Made by a program: the position numbers and the translations under genes
The notes under the pieces: model-generated
What the model saw: the letters and a program-made list of their open reading frames with translations, nothing else
The model's database searches: none
What the model was told of the DNA's origin: nothing
From: Hoeflea marina
GTDB taxonomy: Bacteria > Pseudomonadota > Alphaproteobacteria > Rhizobiales > Rhizobiaceae
Assembly: GCF_003182275.1 (NCBI RefSeq)
Contig: NZ_QGTR01000006.1
Location: forward strand, 124,001-188,000
Length of the DNA stretch: 64,000 nucleotides
Direction of reading: 5' to 3'
In this document: in pieces, positions 8,506 to 16,722 of the stretch
Layout of the letters: every line of letters begins with the position of its first letter
Position numbering within the stretch: the first letter of the stretch is position 1

Positions 8506-9606
8506 TCAATTCTCCGAATCGAATGGCGCCAGCGGCACCCGGCGGCCACTGACGGCGAGCACCTTGAACAGCGCGCCCATCAATCCCTTGCCCTCGCCGG
8601 CGAGCCGGTTGACGGCATCGTGAATGGCAGCCTGCGCCAACTGGTCGCGTCCGGCGCCGAGCTTGCCGGCCCTTTCCAGCAGGCCCAGGCCGACAAGGAA
8701 TTCCCCCTGCGAGATCGGTCGGTGGACATGGCCGCCCACCGAACTTGCCGCCCGAGCCAGGGCCTCGAAGTCGACGTGGCTGGTCAGGTCGGCCTTGCCC
8801 GGGCGGGCGAGCGGCGGGTCATATTCGTGATGATAGATCGCCTGCAGAGTGTCGCCGAAGCCCGTGACGAGGTGACCGTAATCGATCGCCAGCGCCGTTC
8901 CGCCGTGCCGGACCAGCCGATCGGCAATCGAAAGCATGACCGCGGAGCGGGCCGGCGCAACCTCGAACACCGTGTTGAGCGGAGCGCTCCCGGCATGGTC
9001 GGGCAGCAATGCCTCGTCGATGCCCGCCGGTCCGATGCCGAAGTCCAGCATGCCCAGGCTGTTGACGCGGACGCTGCGTTCGCGGAACCCGGATTCCGTC
9101 TTGACGAACTGACGGAAGGGGATGGCGTCGAAGAGCTCATTGGCGACCAGCAGGGTGAAGCCGGGCGGTGTGTCCTCGAACGTGGTGTGCCAGCGGATCC
9201 GGTCCTTGTGCCGCACCAGCGTCTGGCGCTGCACGTTCTGCAGTCGCTCGCTGGTCTCGACCATATGGACGGTCATGCGATCGAAGAGCTCGGGGGCCAG
9301 ACGCTCGATGACGCGAATGGCGTCCGCCATCAGCGTGCCGCGGCCCGGGCCGATCTCGATGAGCCGGACGTCGGCTGGGCTTGCCTGGGTGCTCCAGGCA
9401 TGGACCAGGAACACGCCGATCATTTCGCCGAAGAGCTGCGAGACTTCCGGCGCGGTGACGAAATCGCCGGCCCGGCCGAACGGTTCCCGCGTCCGGTAGT
9501 AGCCGAACTCCGGGTCGGCGAGACAGAGAGCGAAGTAATCAGCCACGCTGATCGGGCCGGTCTGGTGGATGAGATCGATGATCTTCTGCGCGAGAGGTGT
9601 GGTCAT
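8506..9606 (-). CDS. Class I SAM-dependent methyltransferase, MidA/NDUFAF7 family
   Basis: A 366-residue COG1565/DUF185 protein. The family signatures are present: GPISVADYFALCLADPEFGYY near the start, the FVTAPEVSQLFGEM motif around residue 60, the SAM-binding loop IEIGPGRGTLMAD near 95, and VANELFDAIPFRQF near 165. The eukaryotic homologue dimethylates an arginine of the complex I subunit NDUFS2, so methylation of a NuoD-type protein is the likely bacterial role. The ATG at 9606 starts 17 bp after lgt; an upstream codon at 9636 would overlap lgt. It is followed by pgeF at 168 bp. Confidence 0.92.
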   Translation of the reverse strand: MTTPLAQKIIDLIHQTGPISVADYFALCLADPEFGYYRTREPFGRAGDFVTAPEVSQLFGEMIGVFLVHAWSTQASPADVRLIEIGPGRGTLMADAIRVIERLAPELFDRMTVHMVETSERLQNVQRQTLVRHKDRIRWHTTFEDTPPGFTLLVANELFDAIPFRQFVKTESGFRERSVRVNSLGMLDFGIGPAGIDEALLPDHAGSAPLNTVFEVAPARSAVMLSIADRLVRHGGTALAIDYGHLVTGFGDTLQAIYHHEYDPPLARPGKADLTSHVDFEALARAASSVGGHVHRPISQGEFLVGLGLLERAGKLGAGRDQLAQAAIHDAVNRLAGEGKGLMGALFKVLAVSGRRVPLAPFDSEN

Positions 9607-9622
9607 GGGGCCACTGTGCCGG

Positions 9623-10477
9623 TCAGGTGCGAGCATGGCGGCGGGTCCTCAGCATGAGCCAGAGGCCCACTGCCAGCATAGGCATCGACAACACCATCCC
9701 CATCGTCAGCCAGCCGCCGGCGAGATAGCCGATCTGCGCGTCCGGCTCCCGGTAGAATTCCACAACAATTCGCGCCAGGCCATAGCCGAATGCGAAGGCG
9801 CCGGCGACGAAACCGGGCCTGGCCAGAGCGCCGCCGCGATAGATGAGGACTGCGGTGAGCGCCAGCAGGGCAATGCCCTCCAGCCCGGCCTCGTAGAGTT
9901 GCGTGGGATGGCGGGGGAAGGGGCCGCCGGTCGGGAAGACGAAGGCCCAAGGCACATTGCCAAGCTTGCCCCAGAGCTCGGAATTGATGAAATTGGCGAT
10001 CCGTCCAAAGAACAGTCCGATCGGCACCACGGCGGCGATGACATCAAACAGGCTGAAAAGTGGGATGGCGCGGGCGCGCGCAAACAGCACCATGGCGACG
10101 ATGGTGCCGATGAGGCCGCCATGGAACGACATGCCGCCATTCCAGATCTCGAAGGCGCGCAGCGGATTGGCCGCCACCGCGGCAAAGTCGTAGAACAGAA
10201 TGTAGCCGATCCGGCCGCCGCAGACGATGCCGACGGCGGCCCAGAGCATGAAGTCATCCATGTCTAGCGCAGCCATCGGCGGCCGGCCGGCGGGCCACAG
10301 GCGGGTGTTTTCGACCAGGCGGCGTGCGTAGCGCCAGCCCAGCAGGATGCCTGCAACATAGGCTACTCCGTACCAGCGGATGGCCAGCGGGCCGAGGGAG
10401 ACGATGACAGGGTCAATCTGCGGAAAGCTCAGCAGCGACAGCGTTGAGGCGACAAATTCCAAGGCACTGCCCTTCAC
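9623..10477 (-). CDS. lgt: Prolipoprotein diacylglyceryl transferase
   Basis: Transfers diacylglycerol from phosphatidylglycerol to the lipobox Cys of prolipoproteins at the inner membrane. The 284-residue protein has about seven membrane segments and the Lgt signature [13 protein letters not shown] (around residue 150), plus conserved IRWYG near 35, [11 protein letters not shown] near 115 (essential His) and [10 protein letters not shown] near 190. It heads a minus-strand run with the MidA-like methyltransferase, pgeF and the M24 gene. Confidence 0.97.
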   Translation of the reverse strand: MKGSALEFVASTLSLLSFPQIDPVIVSLGPLAIRWYGVAYVAGILLGWRYARRLVENTRLWPAGRPPMAALDMDDFMLWAAVGIVCGGRIGYILFYDFAAVAANPLRAFEIWNGGMSFHGGLIGTIVAMVLFARARAIPLFSLFDVIAAVVPIGLFFGRIANFINSELWGKLGNVPWAFVFPTGGPFPRHPTQLYEAGLEGIALLALTAVLIYRGGALARPGFVAGAFAFGYGLARIVVEFYREPDAQIGYLAGGWLTMGMVLSMPMLAVGLWLMLRTRRHART

Positions 10478-10802
10478 TCATTCCGGGGTGCCCCACATGC
10501 GCGGCCTGCGCGATGCGTGCTCCCTTCCATCCAGATTGCGCAGATCCGGCCGCGGTGGCCGCCCGATTGCGCTGGTCGTGCCGATCGAATTGACTCGTCG
10601 CCAACCTGGCGATCCATTGCGGCAGGTTCAAGATGACCCGGGTGCGCCATCCATGACCGATTCGGCATGGTTGTGTCAGCCGGGCTTTGCGCCGGGCTTG
10701 CCATGTTGCTGCAAGGACCGCTTTTTCTTGCATCGACGGGCGCGAATGCTTACCTGTTCAGGCACCAGACCATGCCCATCAAGCTCGAAAGGCGCGACGA
10801 CA
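10478..10802. other. Intergenic region between lgt and ubiK
   Basis: 325 bp between divergent genes. It must hold both promoters. The only site I can support is AAAGGCG at about 10789-10795, the ribosome site for the ubiK GTG start. Overlapping open frames in it look like chance frames. Confidence 0.5.
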
Positions 10803-11102
10803 GTGACCAACGGACCCAACCGAATCCTGGATGAACTTGCCAAGCTGATGACCGATGCCGCCGGCGCCGCCCAGGGCGTGCGCAAGGAGGTCGAAACCGC
10901 GGGTCGCGCTCAGATCGAGCGCCTGCTCAACTCGATGGACCTCGTCAAACGCGAGGAGTTCGATGCCGTGCGCGACATGGCGGTCAGGGCGCGCGAGGAA
11001 AACGACGCGCTTTCTGCCCGTCTCGCCGCGCTCGAAGCGCGGCTCGGCGAGCCCGAAGCCGCCGCGACGCCAAAGTCGGCGCCCGACGGGCCGTCGATGT
11101 AG
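10803..11102 (+). CDS. ubiK: Ubiquinone biosynthesis accessory factor UbiK (BMFP protein)
   Basis: A 99-residue cytoplasmic protein of the YqiC/BMFP family, which supports aerobic ubiquinone synthesis with UbiJ and fuses membranes in vitro. The sequence fits: NRILDELAKLMTDAAGAAQ, an amphipathic N-terminus, then a C-terminal coiled coil (about residues 45-80, LVKREEFDAVRDMAVRAREE...LEARL) and a loose Pro/Ala tail. The GTG start at 10803 follows AAAGGCG and matches the family start; long upstream in-frame codons have no similarity. It is transcribed alone, divergent from lgt. Confidence 0.9.
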   Translation: MTNGPNRILDELAKLMTDAAGAAQGVRKEVETAGRAQIERLLNSMDLVKREEFDAVRDMAVRAREENDALSARLAALEARLGEPEAAATPKSAPDGPSM

Positions 11103-11439
11103 GTCGAGCAGGCAGGGACCACAACTTTTTTTCCCCACCGTCCCGGCCGCGCCGACGATGCCGAAAATCCTTTTGCCTGAGTCAGTTATGAGTCACGGCG
11201 GAATCAGTTTGCCAACATCTGTCCACACCCCAATCGCGAAAATGCGACAGGGGGGGGCTGGCGCGCGGACTCTGCATTTATAGACTGATTCTAAATGATG
11301 ATTCGGATCACAGTCATGAGGACTGGTGAATGCGGCCCCGAAACCGCCTCGCCAGGCCACGGTCCGACTCATCCTGAATTCAAAGCCCGACGTGACCTCC
11401 GCAGTGAGGTCGGGTGCGGGCTTGGCAAGAAGGTGGGGC
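11103..11439. other. Intergenic region between ubiK and the YbjN gene
   Basis: 337 bp. It holds an 8-T run at 11125-11132 after the ubiK stop without a convincing hairpin, a directly repeated TGAGTCA (about 11177-11200), an 8-G run near 11250 and the AT-rich stretch TTTATAGACTGATTCTAAATG (11277-11297), a plausible promoter. I see no gene in it. Confidence 0.4.
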
Positions 11440-11940
11440 ATGAATCTAGTTGAACTTGACTTCGAACGTCATTCCAATCCGGTCGACATGATTGAGTTTG
11501 TGGCGGCGGCGAATGACTGGACCTTCGAACGGTCCGGCGACGACGAAATCGCCATGACGGTGGAAGGTCACTGGACCGATTACCATGTCTCGTTCTCCTG
11601 GATGGAGGACTGCGAGGCGCTGCACATCGCCTCCGCTTTCGACATCAAGGTGCCGGAAAACCGGATCACCGAGGTGATGAAGCTGCTGTCGCATGTCAAC
11701 GGCCAGGTGCTGATGGGCCATTTCGACCTCTGGCAGCAGGAGCATGTGATCATCTTCCGGCAGTCGCTGCTTCTGGCCGGCGGCGCCGAGCCGACCAACC
11801 GTCAGGTCGAGGTGCTGCTGTCCAACGCGCTCGATTCCTGCGAGGCCTATTTCCAGGCGTTCCAGTTCGTCGTCTGGTCGGGCATGGAAGCCAAGGCGGC
11901 GCTCACGGCGGTGCTGTTTGAAACGGTCGGGGAAGCCTGA
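11440..11940 (+). CDS. YbjN domain-containing protein
   Basis: A 166-residue YbjN (DUF1790) family protein, a type III secretion chaperone-like fold without signal or membrane segments. The run NPVDMIEFVAAANDWTFER and the block MEDCEALHIASAFDIKVPE are the family features I recognise; function is not established, though YbjN affects stress and motility in E. coli. The ATG at 11440 is preceded by AGGTGGGG, better than the in-frame start at 11326. It is followed after 1 bp by proC, so the two are translationally coupled, as in other rhizobia. Confidence 0.85.
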   Translation: MNLVELDFERHSNPVDMIEFVAAANDWTFERSGDDEIAMTVEGHWTDYHVSFSWMEDCEALHIASAFDIKVPENRITEVMKLLSHVNGQVLMGHFDLWQQEHVIIFRQSLLLAGGAEPTNRQVEVLLSNALDSCEAYFQAFQFVVWSGMEAKAALTAVLFETVGEA

Positions 11941-11941
11941 G

Positions 11942-12754
11942 ATGGTGTCGCCGGCGGCACCGCTCGTTCTCATCGGCGCGGGCAATATGGGCGGCGCCAT
12001 GCTCGCCGGCTGGCTTGAAAGCGGCATCGCGCCCGGGGCCATCCTGGTCGTCGATCCGCGTCCCTCCGATGCGATGGCGCGCCGGCTGTCCGACCTCGGC
12101 ATCCGTCATGAAACGGCGGTCCCCTTGGGCGTGACCGCCGGCGTGCTGCTGCTGGCCGTCAAACCGCAGGTGATGCAGGCGGCGCTGGAGCCGGCCCGGT
12201 CGCTGGTCGGTCCGGATACGGTCAGCGTGTCGATCGCCGCCGGCAAGACCATTGCCTTTTTCGAGGAGCATCTCGGTGGCGCCATCGTGCGCTCGATTCC
12301 CAACACCCCTGCCATGGTTCGGCGCGGCATCACCGCCTGCGTCGCCAATGCAGCCGTCACCCCTGCCATGCGCGCGGAAGCCGACAGCCTGCTTTCGGTC
12401 TGCGGTCCGGTGGAATGGGTTGATGACGAGGCTCTGATCGATGCCGTCACGGCACTTTCGGGCAGCGGCCCGGCCTATGTGTTCTACCTCGTCGAGTGCA
12501 TGGCGGAGGCGGGCCGGAAATGCGGCCTGCCGGCGGACCTCGCCATGCGCCTGGCGCGCGCGACCGTGTCGGGGGCCGGTGAACTGATGCACCAGTCACC
12601 GGACGGAGCCGCGACGCTGCGCCAGAACGTGACTTCGCCCAACGGCACCACCGCGGCGGCGCTCGCCGTGCTGATGGCCGGGGACGGCCTGCAGCCGCTC
12701 ATGGACCAGGCGATCAACGCCGCATGGCGGCGGTCGCAAGCGCTGGCGGGCTAG
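11942..12754 (+). CDS. proC: Pyrroline-5-carboxylate reductase
   Basis: Last step of proline synthesis, reducing pyrroline-5-carboxylate with NAD(P)H. The 270-residue protein has the Rossmann loop LIGAGNMGGAMLAGWL at the N-terminus, VKPQVM near residue 70, SIPNTPAMVRRG near 115 and the C-terminal P5CR signature region ATVSGAGELM...TSPNGTTAAAL (about 205-240). The ATG at 11942 overlaps the YbjN stop context (TGAGATGG) and is preferred over an upstream in-frame start inside that gene. Confidence 0.96.
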   Translation: MVSPAAPLVLIGAGNMGGAMLAGWLESGIAPGAILVVDPRPSDAMARRLSDLGIRHETAVPLGVTAGVLLLAVKPQVMQAALEPARSLVGPDTVSVSIAAGKTIAFFEEHLGGAIVRSIPNTPAMVRRGITACVANAAVTPAMRAEADSLLSVCGPVEWVDDEALIDAVTALSGSGPAYVFYLVECMAEAGRKCGLPADLAMRLARATVSGAGELMHQSPDGAATLRQNVTSPNGTTAAALAVLMAGDGLQPLMDQAINAAWRRSQALAG

Positions 12755-12926
12755 GGTACATCGCGCAAATTCAGGTTCACACGCTTTGCTTTGGCTTTTC
12801 CCGTCGTGCAGGTCGTCATCCAGAGACCCCTGCCCACTCCCGGGCGACAGCATCAGATCAATGGGCCAGGGGACCTGATCCTCGCCGCGGACGGTGCCGC
12901 GGATCCACCACATGAGGACGGATGCG

Positions 12927-13267
12927 ATGAGTGAAATGATCAGTTGGGACGAGTTCGAGAAGGTCGATATCCGCACCGGCACAATCGTCAGCGCCGAACC
13001 GTTCCCGGAAGCGCGCAAGCCGTCGATCAAGATGCGCATCGATTTCGGGCCGGCATCGGCGAAAAGAAGTCCTCGGCGCAGATCACCGTCCACTATGCGC
13101 CGGCAGATCTTGTCGGTCGCCAGGTGATGGCGGTGGTCAACTTTCCCCCGCGCCAGATCGGGCCGTTCATGTCGGAGGTGCTGACGCTGGGATTTGCCGA
13201 CGAGTCGGGCGCGATCGTGCTGGCGGCGGTCGACAGGCCGGTGCCCAACGGGCAGCGGCTGATGTAG
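12927..13267 (+). pseudogene. csaA: CsaA-type tRNA-binding protein gene, frameshifted
   Basis: CsaA is a homodimeric OB-fold tRNA-binding, chaperone-like protein of about 113 residues. The first 42 codons read [20 protein letters not shown]...FGPA in one frame; the rest ([20 protein letters not shown]...NFPPRQIGPFMSEVLTLGF...PNGQRLM) is in another. Joined, they give a full-length, otherwise intact CsaA. The break is at about 13050-13056, where FGP-x-IG needs one more base, so a single-base deletion explains it. All conserved residues after the break are kept, so the change is recent, or it is a sequencing error. It lies downstream of proC. Confidence 0.85.
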
Positions 13268-13282
13268 TCTGCGCTCAGTCAG

Positions 13283-14665
13283 TCAGGCAGGCAGTCGCAC
13301 CGTTGCGCGCAATCCGCCCATCGGACTGTCGGACAGGGTCACGTCGCCGCCGTGGCTGCGGGCGATGTCGCGCACGATCGCCAGTCCCAGTCCCGTTCCG
13401 CTTTCATCCAGATTGCGGGATACGTCGAGCCGGTAGAACGGCCGGAACACGTCCTCGCGCGCGTCCGGCGGAATCCCGGGGCCATCGTCGTCGATGATGA
13501 TCGATACCCATCTCCCGCGGTTGTAGGCCTCGATGGCGACATTGTCGGCGTGGCGGCAGGCATTGGCGACCAGATTGGTCAGCAGACGTGAAAAGGCGTT
13601 CGGCCGGACATTGATGAGATCCTCGCCATCGACGGAAAAGGTCACCGTGGCGCCACGAAGGCGGCCGTCTGAGGCGACCTTTCCGACAATTTCCGACAGG
13701 CTGAGCGAGCCCACATCCTCTTCCGCCTCGCCGCGGGCGAAGGAAAGGTAGCTGTCGAGCATGTTCTGCATGTCGTCGACATCCTTGTTGAGGCTGTCGA
13801 TTTCCGGGCTATCGCCGACGAGCGCAAGCTGCAGCCTGAACCGTGTGAGAATGGTTCGAAGATCGTGGCTGACGCCCGACAGCATCGCCGTTCGCTGTTC
13901 CAGCTGGCGTTCGATGCGCTCGCGCATCTTGATGAAGGCGAGGCCGGCCCGGCGCACTTCGTCGGCGCCGCGGGGGCGGAAGTCGTCGGGCATGCGCTGG
14001 CCCTTGCCGAAGCTTTCCGCCGCCTGGGTCAGTTGCAGGATCGGCCGCACCAGGCCGCGCAGAAACAGGATGGCGATGGCCAGCAGCACCAGGGAGGTCC
14101 CCACCATCCACAGAAGGAAAATGTGGGTGTTGGAGGCGTAGGCCTGGCTGCGCTTGGCAAAGACGCGCAGGATCTTGTCGTCGAGCTTGATCCGCACCTC
14201 GACGATGTTGGAATTGCCCACCGTGTCGATCCAGAACGGCAGCTGGACCTGCCGGGTGATCTCCTCGCTGAGGATCTGGTCGAGGATGGAGAAGAACGGC
14301 TTGGGCCTGGGCGCAGGCAACTGGCCCGGCGGCTCGATGGCGATGTTGAGCTCCAGCCGCTCGCGCGCGATCCGGATCAGCTGGTCGTAGTTCTGGTCCT
14401 GAGGGTAGGTGTTGATGATGTCGATAATGGCGGCGATGTCGCGGGTGACTGCCATCGACAGACGCTGCGTCACCGTCTGCCAGTGACGCTCCATGAACAC
14501 GAAGGCGACGACGGACTGCAGCAGCACCATCGGAATGATGATGATCAGCAGCGCGCGGGCATAGAGCCGGGTCGGAATCCGCTTGGTGAACCAGCGCGTG
14601 AAGCGGCGCAGTCCGCTCGGCGGATAGCGCTCGTATTCCCGTCGGATGGATTCAATGCTGGTCAT
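13283..14665 (-). CDS. Sensor histidine kinase, EnvZ/OmpR type
   Basis: A 460-residue inner-membrane kinase. It has one membrane segment at about residues 37-58, a periplasmic loop to about 180, a second membrane segment (FLLWMVGTSLVLLAIAILFL), a HAMP domain ending in the ADEV motif, an H-box MLSGVSHDLRTILTRFRLQ with phospho-acceptor His267, and an ATPase domain with N (VANACRHADN), G1 (DDDGPGIP), F (FRPFYRLD) and G2 (GTGLGLAIV) boxes. All catalytic features are present. No response regulator is adjacent; the nearest minus-strand OmpR-type regulator is at 21769-22491, beyond the TRAP block. Confidence 0.93.
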   Translation of the reverse strand: MTSIESIRREYERYPPSGLRRFTRWFTKRIPTRLYARALLIIIIPMVLLQSVVAFVFMERHWQTVTQRLSMAVTRDIAAIIDIINTYPQDQNYDQLIRIARERLELNIAIEPPGQLPAPRPKPFFSILDQILSEEITRQVQLPFWIDTVGNSNIVEVRIKLDDKILRVFAKRSQAYASNTHIFLLWMVGTSLVLLAIAILFLRGLVRPILQLTQAAESFGKGQRMPDDFRPRGADEVRRAGLAFIKMRERIERQLEQRTAMLSGVSHDLRTILTRFRLQLALVGDSPEIDSLNKDVDDMQNMLDSYLSFARGEAEEDVGSLSLSEIVGKVASDGRLRGATVTFSVDGEDLINVRPNAFSRLLTNLVANACRHADNVAIEAYNRGRWVSIIIDDDGPGIPPDAREDVFRPFYRLDVSRNLDESGTGLGLAIVRDIARSHGGDVTLSDSPMGGLRATVRLPA

Positions 14666-14921
14666 GCTCTGCGCCTCACCCCCGGCTTGTCTCGTTGCGG
14701 CTGGACCGGCCGCCGATTTGCTTATAGCGTCGATGGAACGCGGACGGCTAGGGTCCGCATCGATCCTGTGCCCGGGAGGTGGAGCTAGACGGGCCTGGAC
14801 GATCAGGGATCCCGAATTCCTAGTTCTTTAGTCGAAGAGAGGATTGGGTTGTCAGGCAAACCGATTTGCTTGATATTCGACAGGTTGAATTATGAATGCA
14901 AACCATCTGGGAGGATTGGCT

Positions 14922-16058
14922 ATGGATACTGGGCAGGATAAATCCGTTTCGCGACGGTCGTTTTTGAAGAAGGGGACGATGCTGGGCGGCGTGGCCGCGG
15001 CGGGTGCATTGTCCGCGCCGGCCGTGATGGCGCAGGCGCCTCTGGTGGTGAAGATGCAGTCCTCCTGGCCTGCATCCGACATCTGGATGGATTTTGCCCG
15101 CCAGTACATCACGCGCGTCGAGGAAATGTCGAACGGCCGGCTCAAGGTCGACCTCCTGCCCGCGGGCGCCGTCGTCGGCGCGTTCCAGGTGATGGACGCA
15201 GTCAATGACGGCGTCATCGATGCATCCCACAGCGTGTCGGTCTACTGGTACGGCAAGTCGAAGGCCGCCTCGTTCTTCGGCACCGGCCCGGTGTTCGGCG
15301 GCTCGGCGACGACCATGCTCGGCTGGTTCTATCAGGGCGGCGGACAGGAACTCTATCGCGAACTGACCCAGGATGTCCTAGGTCTCAACGTCGTCGGCTT
15401 CTACGGCTTTCCGATGCCGGCGCAGCCCTTCGGCTGGTTCAAGGGCGAAGTCAACACCGTCGCCGACATTCAGGGCTTCAAGTACCGCACCGTCGGCCTC
15501 GCCGCCGACCTGCTGCAGTCGATGGGCATGTCGGTGGCGCAGCTGCCCGGCGGCGAAATCGTCCCGGCCATGGAGCGGGGCGTGATCGACGCCTTCGAGT
15601 TCAACAATCCGTCGTCCGACAGCCGCTTCGGCGCCCAGGACGTGGCCAAGAACTATTACCTGTCCTCCTACCACCAGGCGTCCGAATCCTTCGAGTTCTG
15701 CTTCAACAAGGATTTCTGGGAAGATCTGGATCCGGACCTGCAGGCGATCCTGAAATACTCGGTCGAGGCGGCGTCGACGGCCAACACGGCGCTGGCAATG
15801 AAGGAATATTCGTCCGATCTGCAGAAGCTGCAGACCGAATCCGGCGTCACGGTGCACCGCACCTCGAAGGAGATCCTGGCTGCGCAGCTCACTGCCTGGG
15901 ACGGTCTCATCGAAGAGCTGGGCGCCGACCCGTTCATGAAAAAGATCATGGACAGCCAGCGCGCTTGGGTCGAGCAGGTCTCCTACTACGAACTGATGAA
16001 CTCGGCCGATCTCGGTCTGGCGTATGAGCATTACTTCCCTGGCAAGCTGAAGCTCTGA
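14922..16058 (+). CDS. dctP: TRAP transporter solute-binding protein, DctP type
   Basis: Periplasmic receptor of a tripartite ATP-independent transporter. The 378-residue protein starts with a Tat signal (SRRSFLKKG at residues 10-18, hydrophobic stretch, cleavage near AVMAQA), followed by the DctP fold: MQSSWPASDIWMDFARQY, LPAGAVVGAFQVMDAV, the substrate-arginine strand GFKYRTVG, and GVIDAFEFNNPSSD. It resembles the alpha-keto acid/mannitol-chloroaromatic subgroup (TAKP-like). The ATG at 14922 follows GGGAGGATTGG, stronger than the upstream ATG at 14892. It heads an operon with dctQ, dctM and an amidase, so an amide or a carboxylate derived from one is a reasonable ligand. Confidence 0.92.
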   Translation: MDTGQDKSVSRRSFLKKGTMLGGVAAAGALSAPAVMAQAPLVVKMQSSWPASDIWMDFARQYITRVEEMSNGRLKVDLLPAGAVVGAFQVMDAVNDGVIDASHSVSVYWYGKSKAASFFGTGPVFGGSATTMLGWFYQGGGQELYRELTQDVLGLNVVGFYGFPMPAQPFGWFKGEVNTVADIQGFKYRTVGLAADLLQSMGMSVAQLPGGEIVPAMERGVIDAFEFNNPSSDSRFGAQDVAKNYYLSSYHQASESFEFCFNKDFWEDLDPDLQAILKYSVEAASTANTALAMKEYSSDLQKLQTESGVTVHRTSKEILAAQLTAWDGLIEELGADPFMKKIMDSQRAWVEQVSYYELMNSADLGLAYEHYFPGKLKL

Positions 16059-16083
16059 ACCGGACTGTTCGCATTTTTGCAGT

Positions 16084-16111
16084 GATCCGGCGGAAATCGC
16101 TCCGCCGGATC
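16084..16111. repeat. Perfect inverted repeat between dctP and dctQ
   Basis: An 11-bp perfect stem, GATCCGGCGGA (16084-16094) with TCCGCCGGATC (16101-16111), loop AATCGC. No T-run follows, so it is not a standard terminator. In TRAP and ABC operons such hairpins after the binding-protein gene stabilise its mRNA or reduce downstream expression, giving more receptor than membrane subunits; that role here is inference. Confidence 0.75.
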
Positions 16112-16137
16112 AGTTGTGCAGGGAAAAGTGGCTGGTC

Positions 16138-16722
16138 ATGATCCAATACATTCGTTTTGCCGACACCCTGTCGGCGGTCTTCGGCAAGGCCTTCGCCTGG
16201 CTGATCATCCTCATGGCATTCGGGACCGGCTATGAGGTGGTGTCGCGCTACGTCTTCAACGCCCCCACCCCGTGGGCCCTCGACATATCCTTCATCATGT
16301 ACGGCTCGCTGTTCATGATGGGCGGCGCCTACACGCTCTCGCGCGGCGGCCATGTCCGGGGCGACTTCATCTACCGGCTCTGGCGGCCGCGGACCCAGGC
16401 AAGGCTGGATCTGGTGCTCTATCTCCTGTTCTTCTTTCCCGGCGTGACGGCTCTGATCGTGTCGGGCTGGAAATATGCCTCCCGCTCCTGGGGCTACGGC
16501 GAAGTCAGCGTCAACAGCCCGGCCGGCATTCCGATCTACCAGTTCAAGACGGTGATCGTGGCTGCCGGGATTCTGCTGTTCATCCAGGGCATCGCCCAGG
16601 TCTTCCGCTGCATCGTCTGCATCCGCACCGATGAGTGGATCGAGGCCGACGAGGATGTGCGCGAGACGGAAGACCTGATGATGAAAAGGGCCGACGAGGC
16701 CGAAACCGGCGGACACATATGA
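16138..16722 (+). CDS. dctQ: TRAP transporter small permease, DctQ type
   Basis: A 194-residue protein with four membrane segments (about residues 17-40, 55-75, 100-122, 140-162), fitting the DctQ family. The RYVFNAPTPWALDIS stretch after the first helix is the family hallmark. A charged cytoplasmic tail (EADEDVRETEDLMMKRADEAETGG) ends the protein. The ATG at 16138 is used; an upstream GTG at 16114 is possible. It overlaps dctM by 4 bp (ATGA). Confidence 0.93.
   Translation: MIQYIRFADTLSAVFGKAFAWLIILMAFGTGYEVVSRYVFNAPTPWALDISFIMYGSLFMMGGAYTLSRGGHVRGDFIYRLWRPRTQARLDLVLYLLFFFPGVTALIVSGWKYASRSWGYGEVSVNSPAGIPIYQFKTVIVAAGILLFIQGIAQVFRCIVCIRTDEWIEADEDVRETEDLMMKRADEAETGGHI

Noticed and set aside
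11193-11441. A minus-strand 82-codon frame upstream of the YbjN gene
   Set aside because: No ribosome site, no similarity, and an 8-C run inside it; it is more likely a chance frame in a promoter region.
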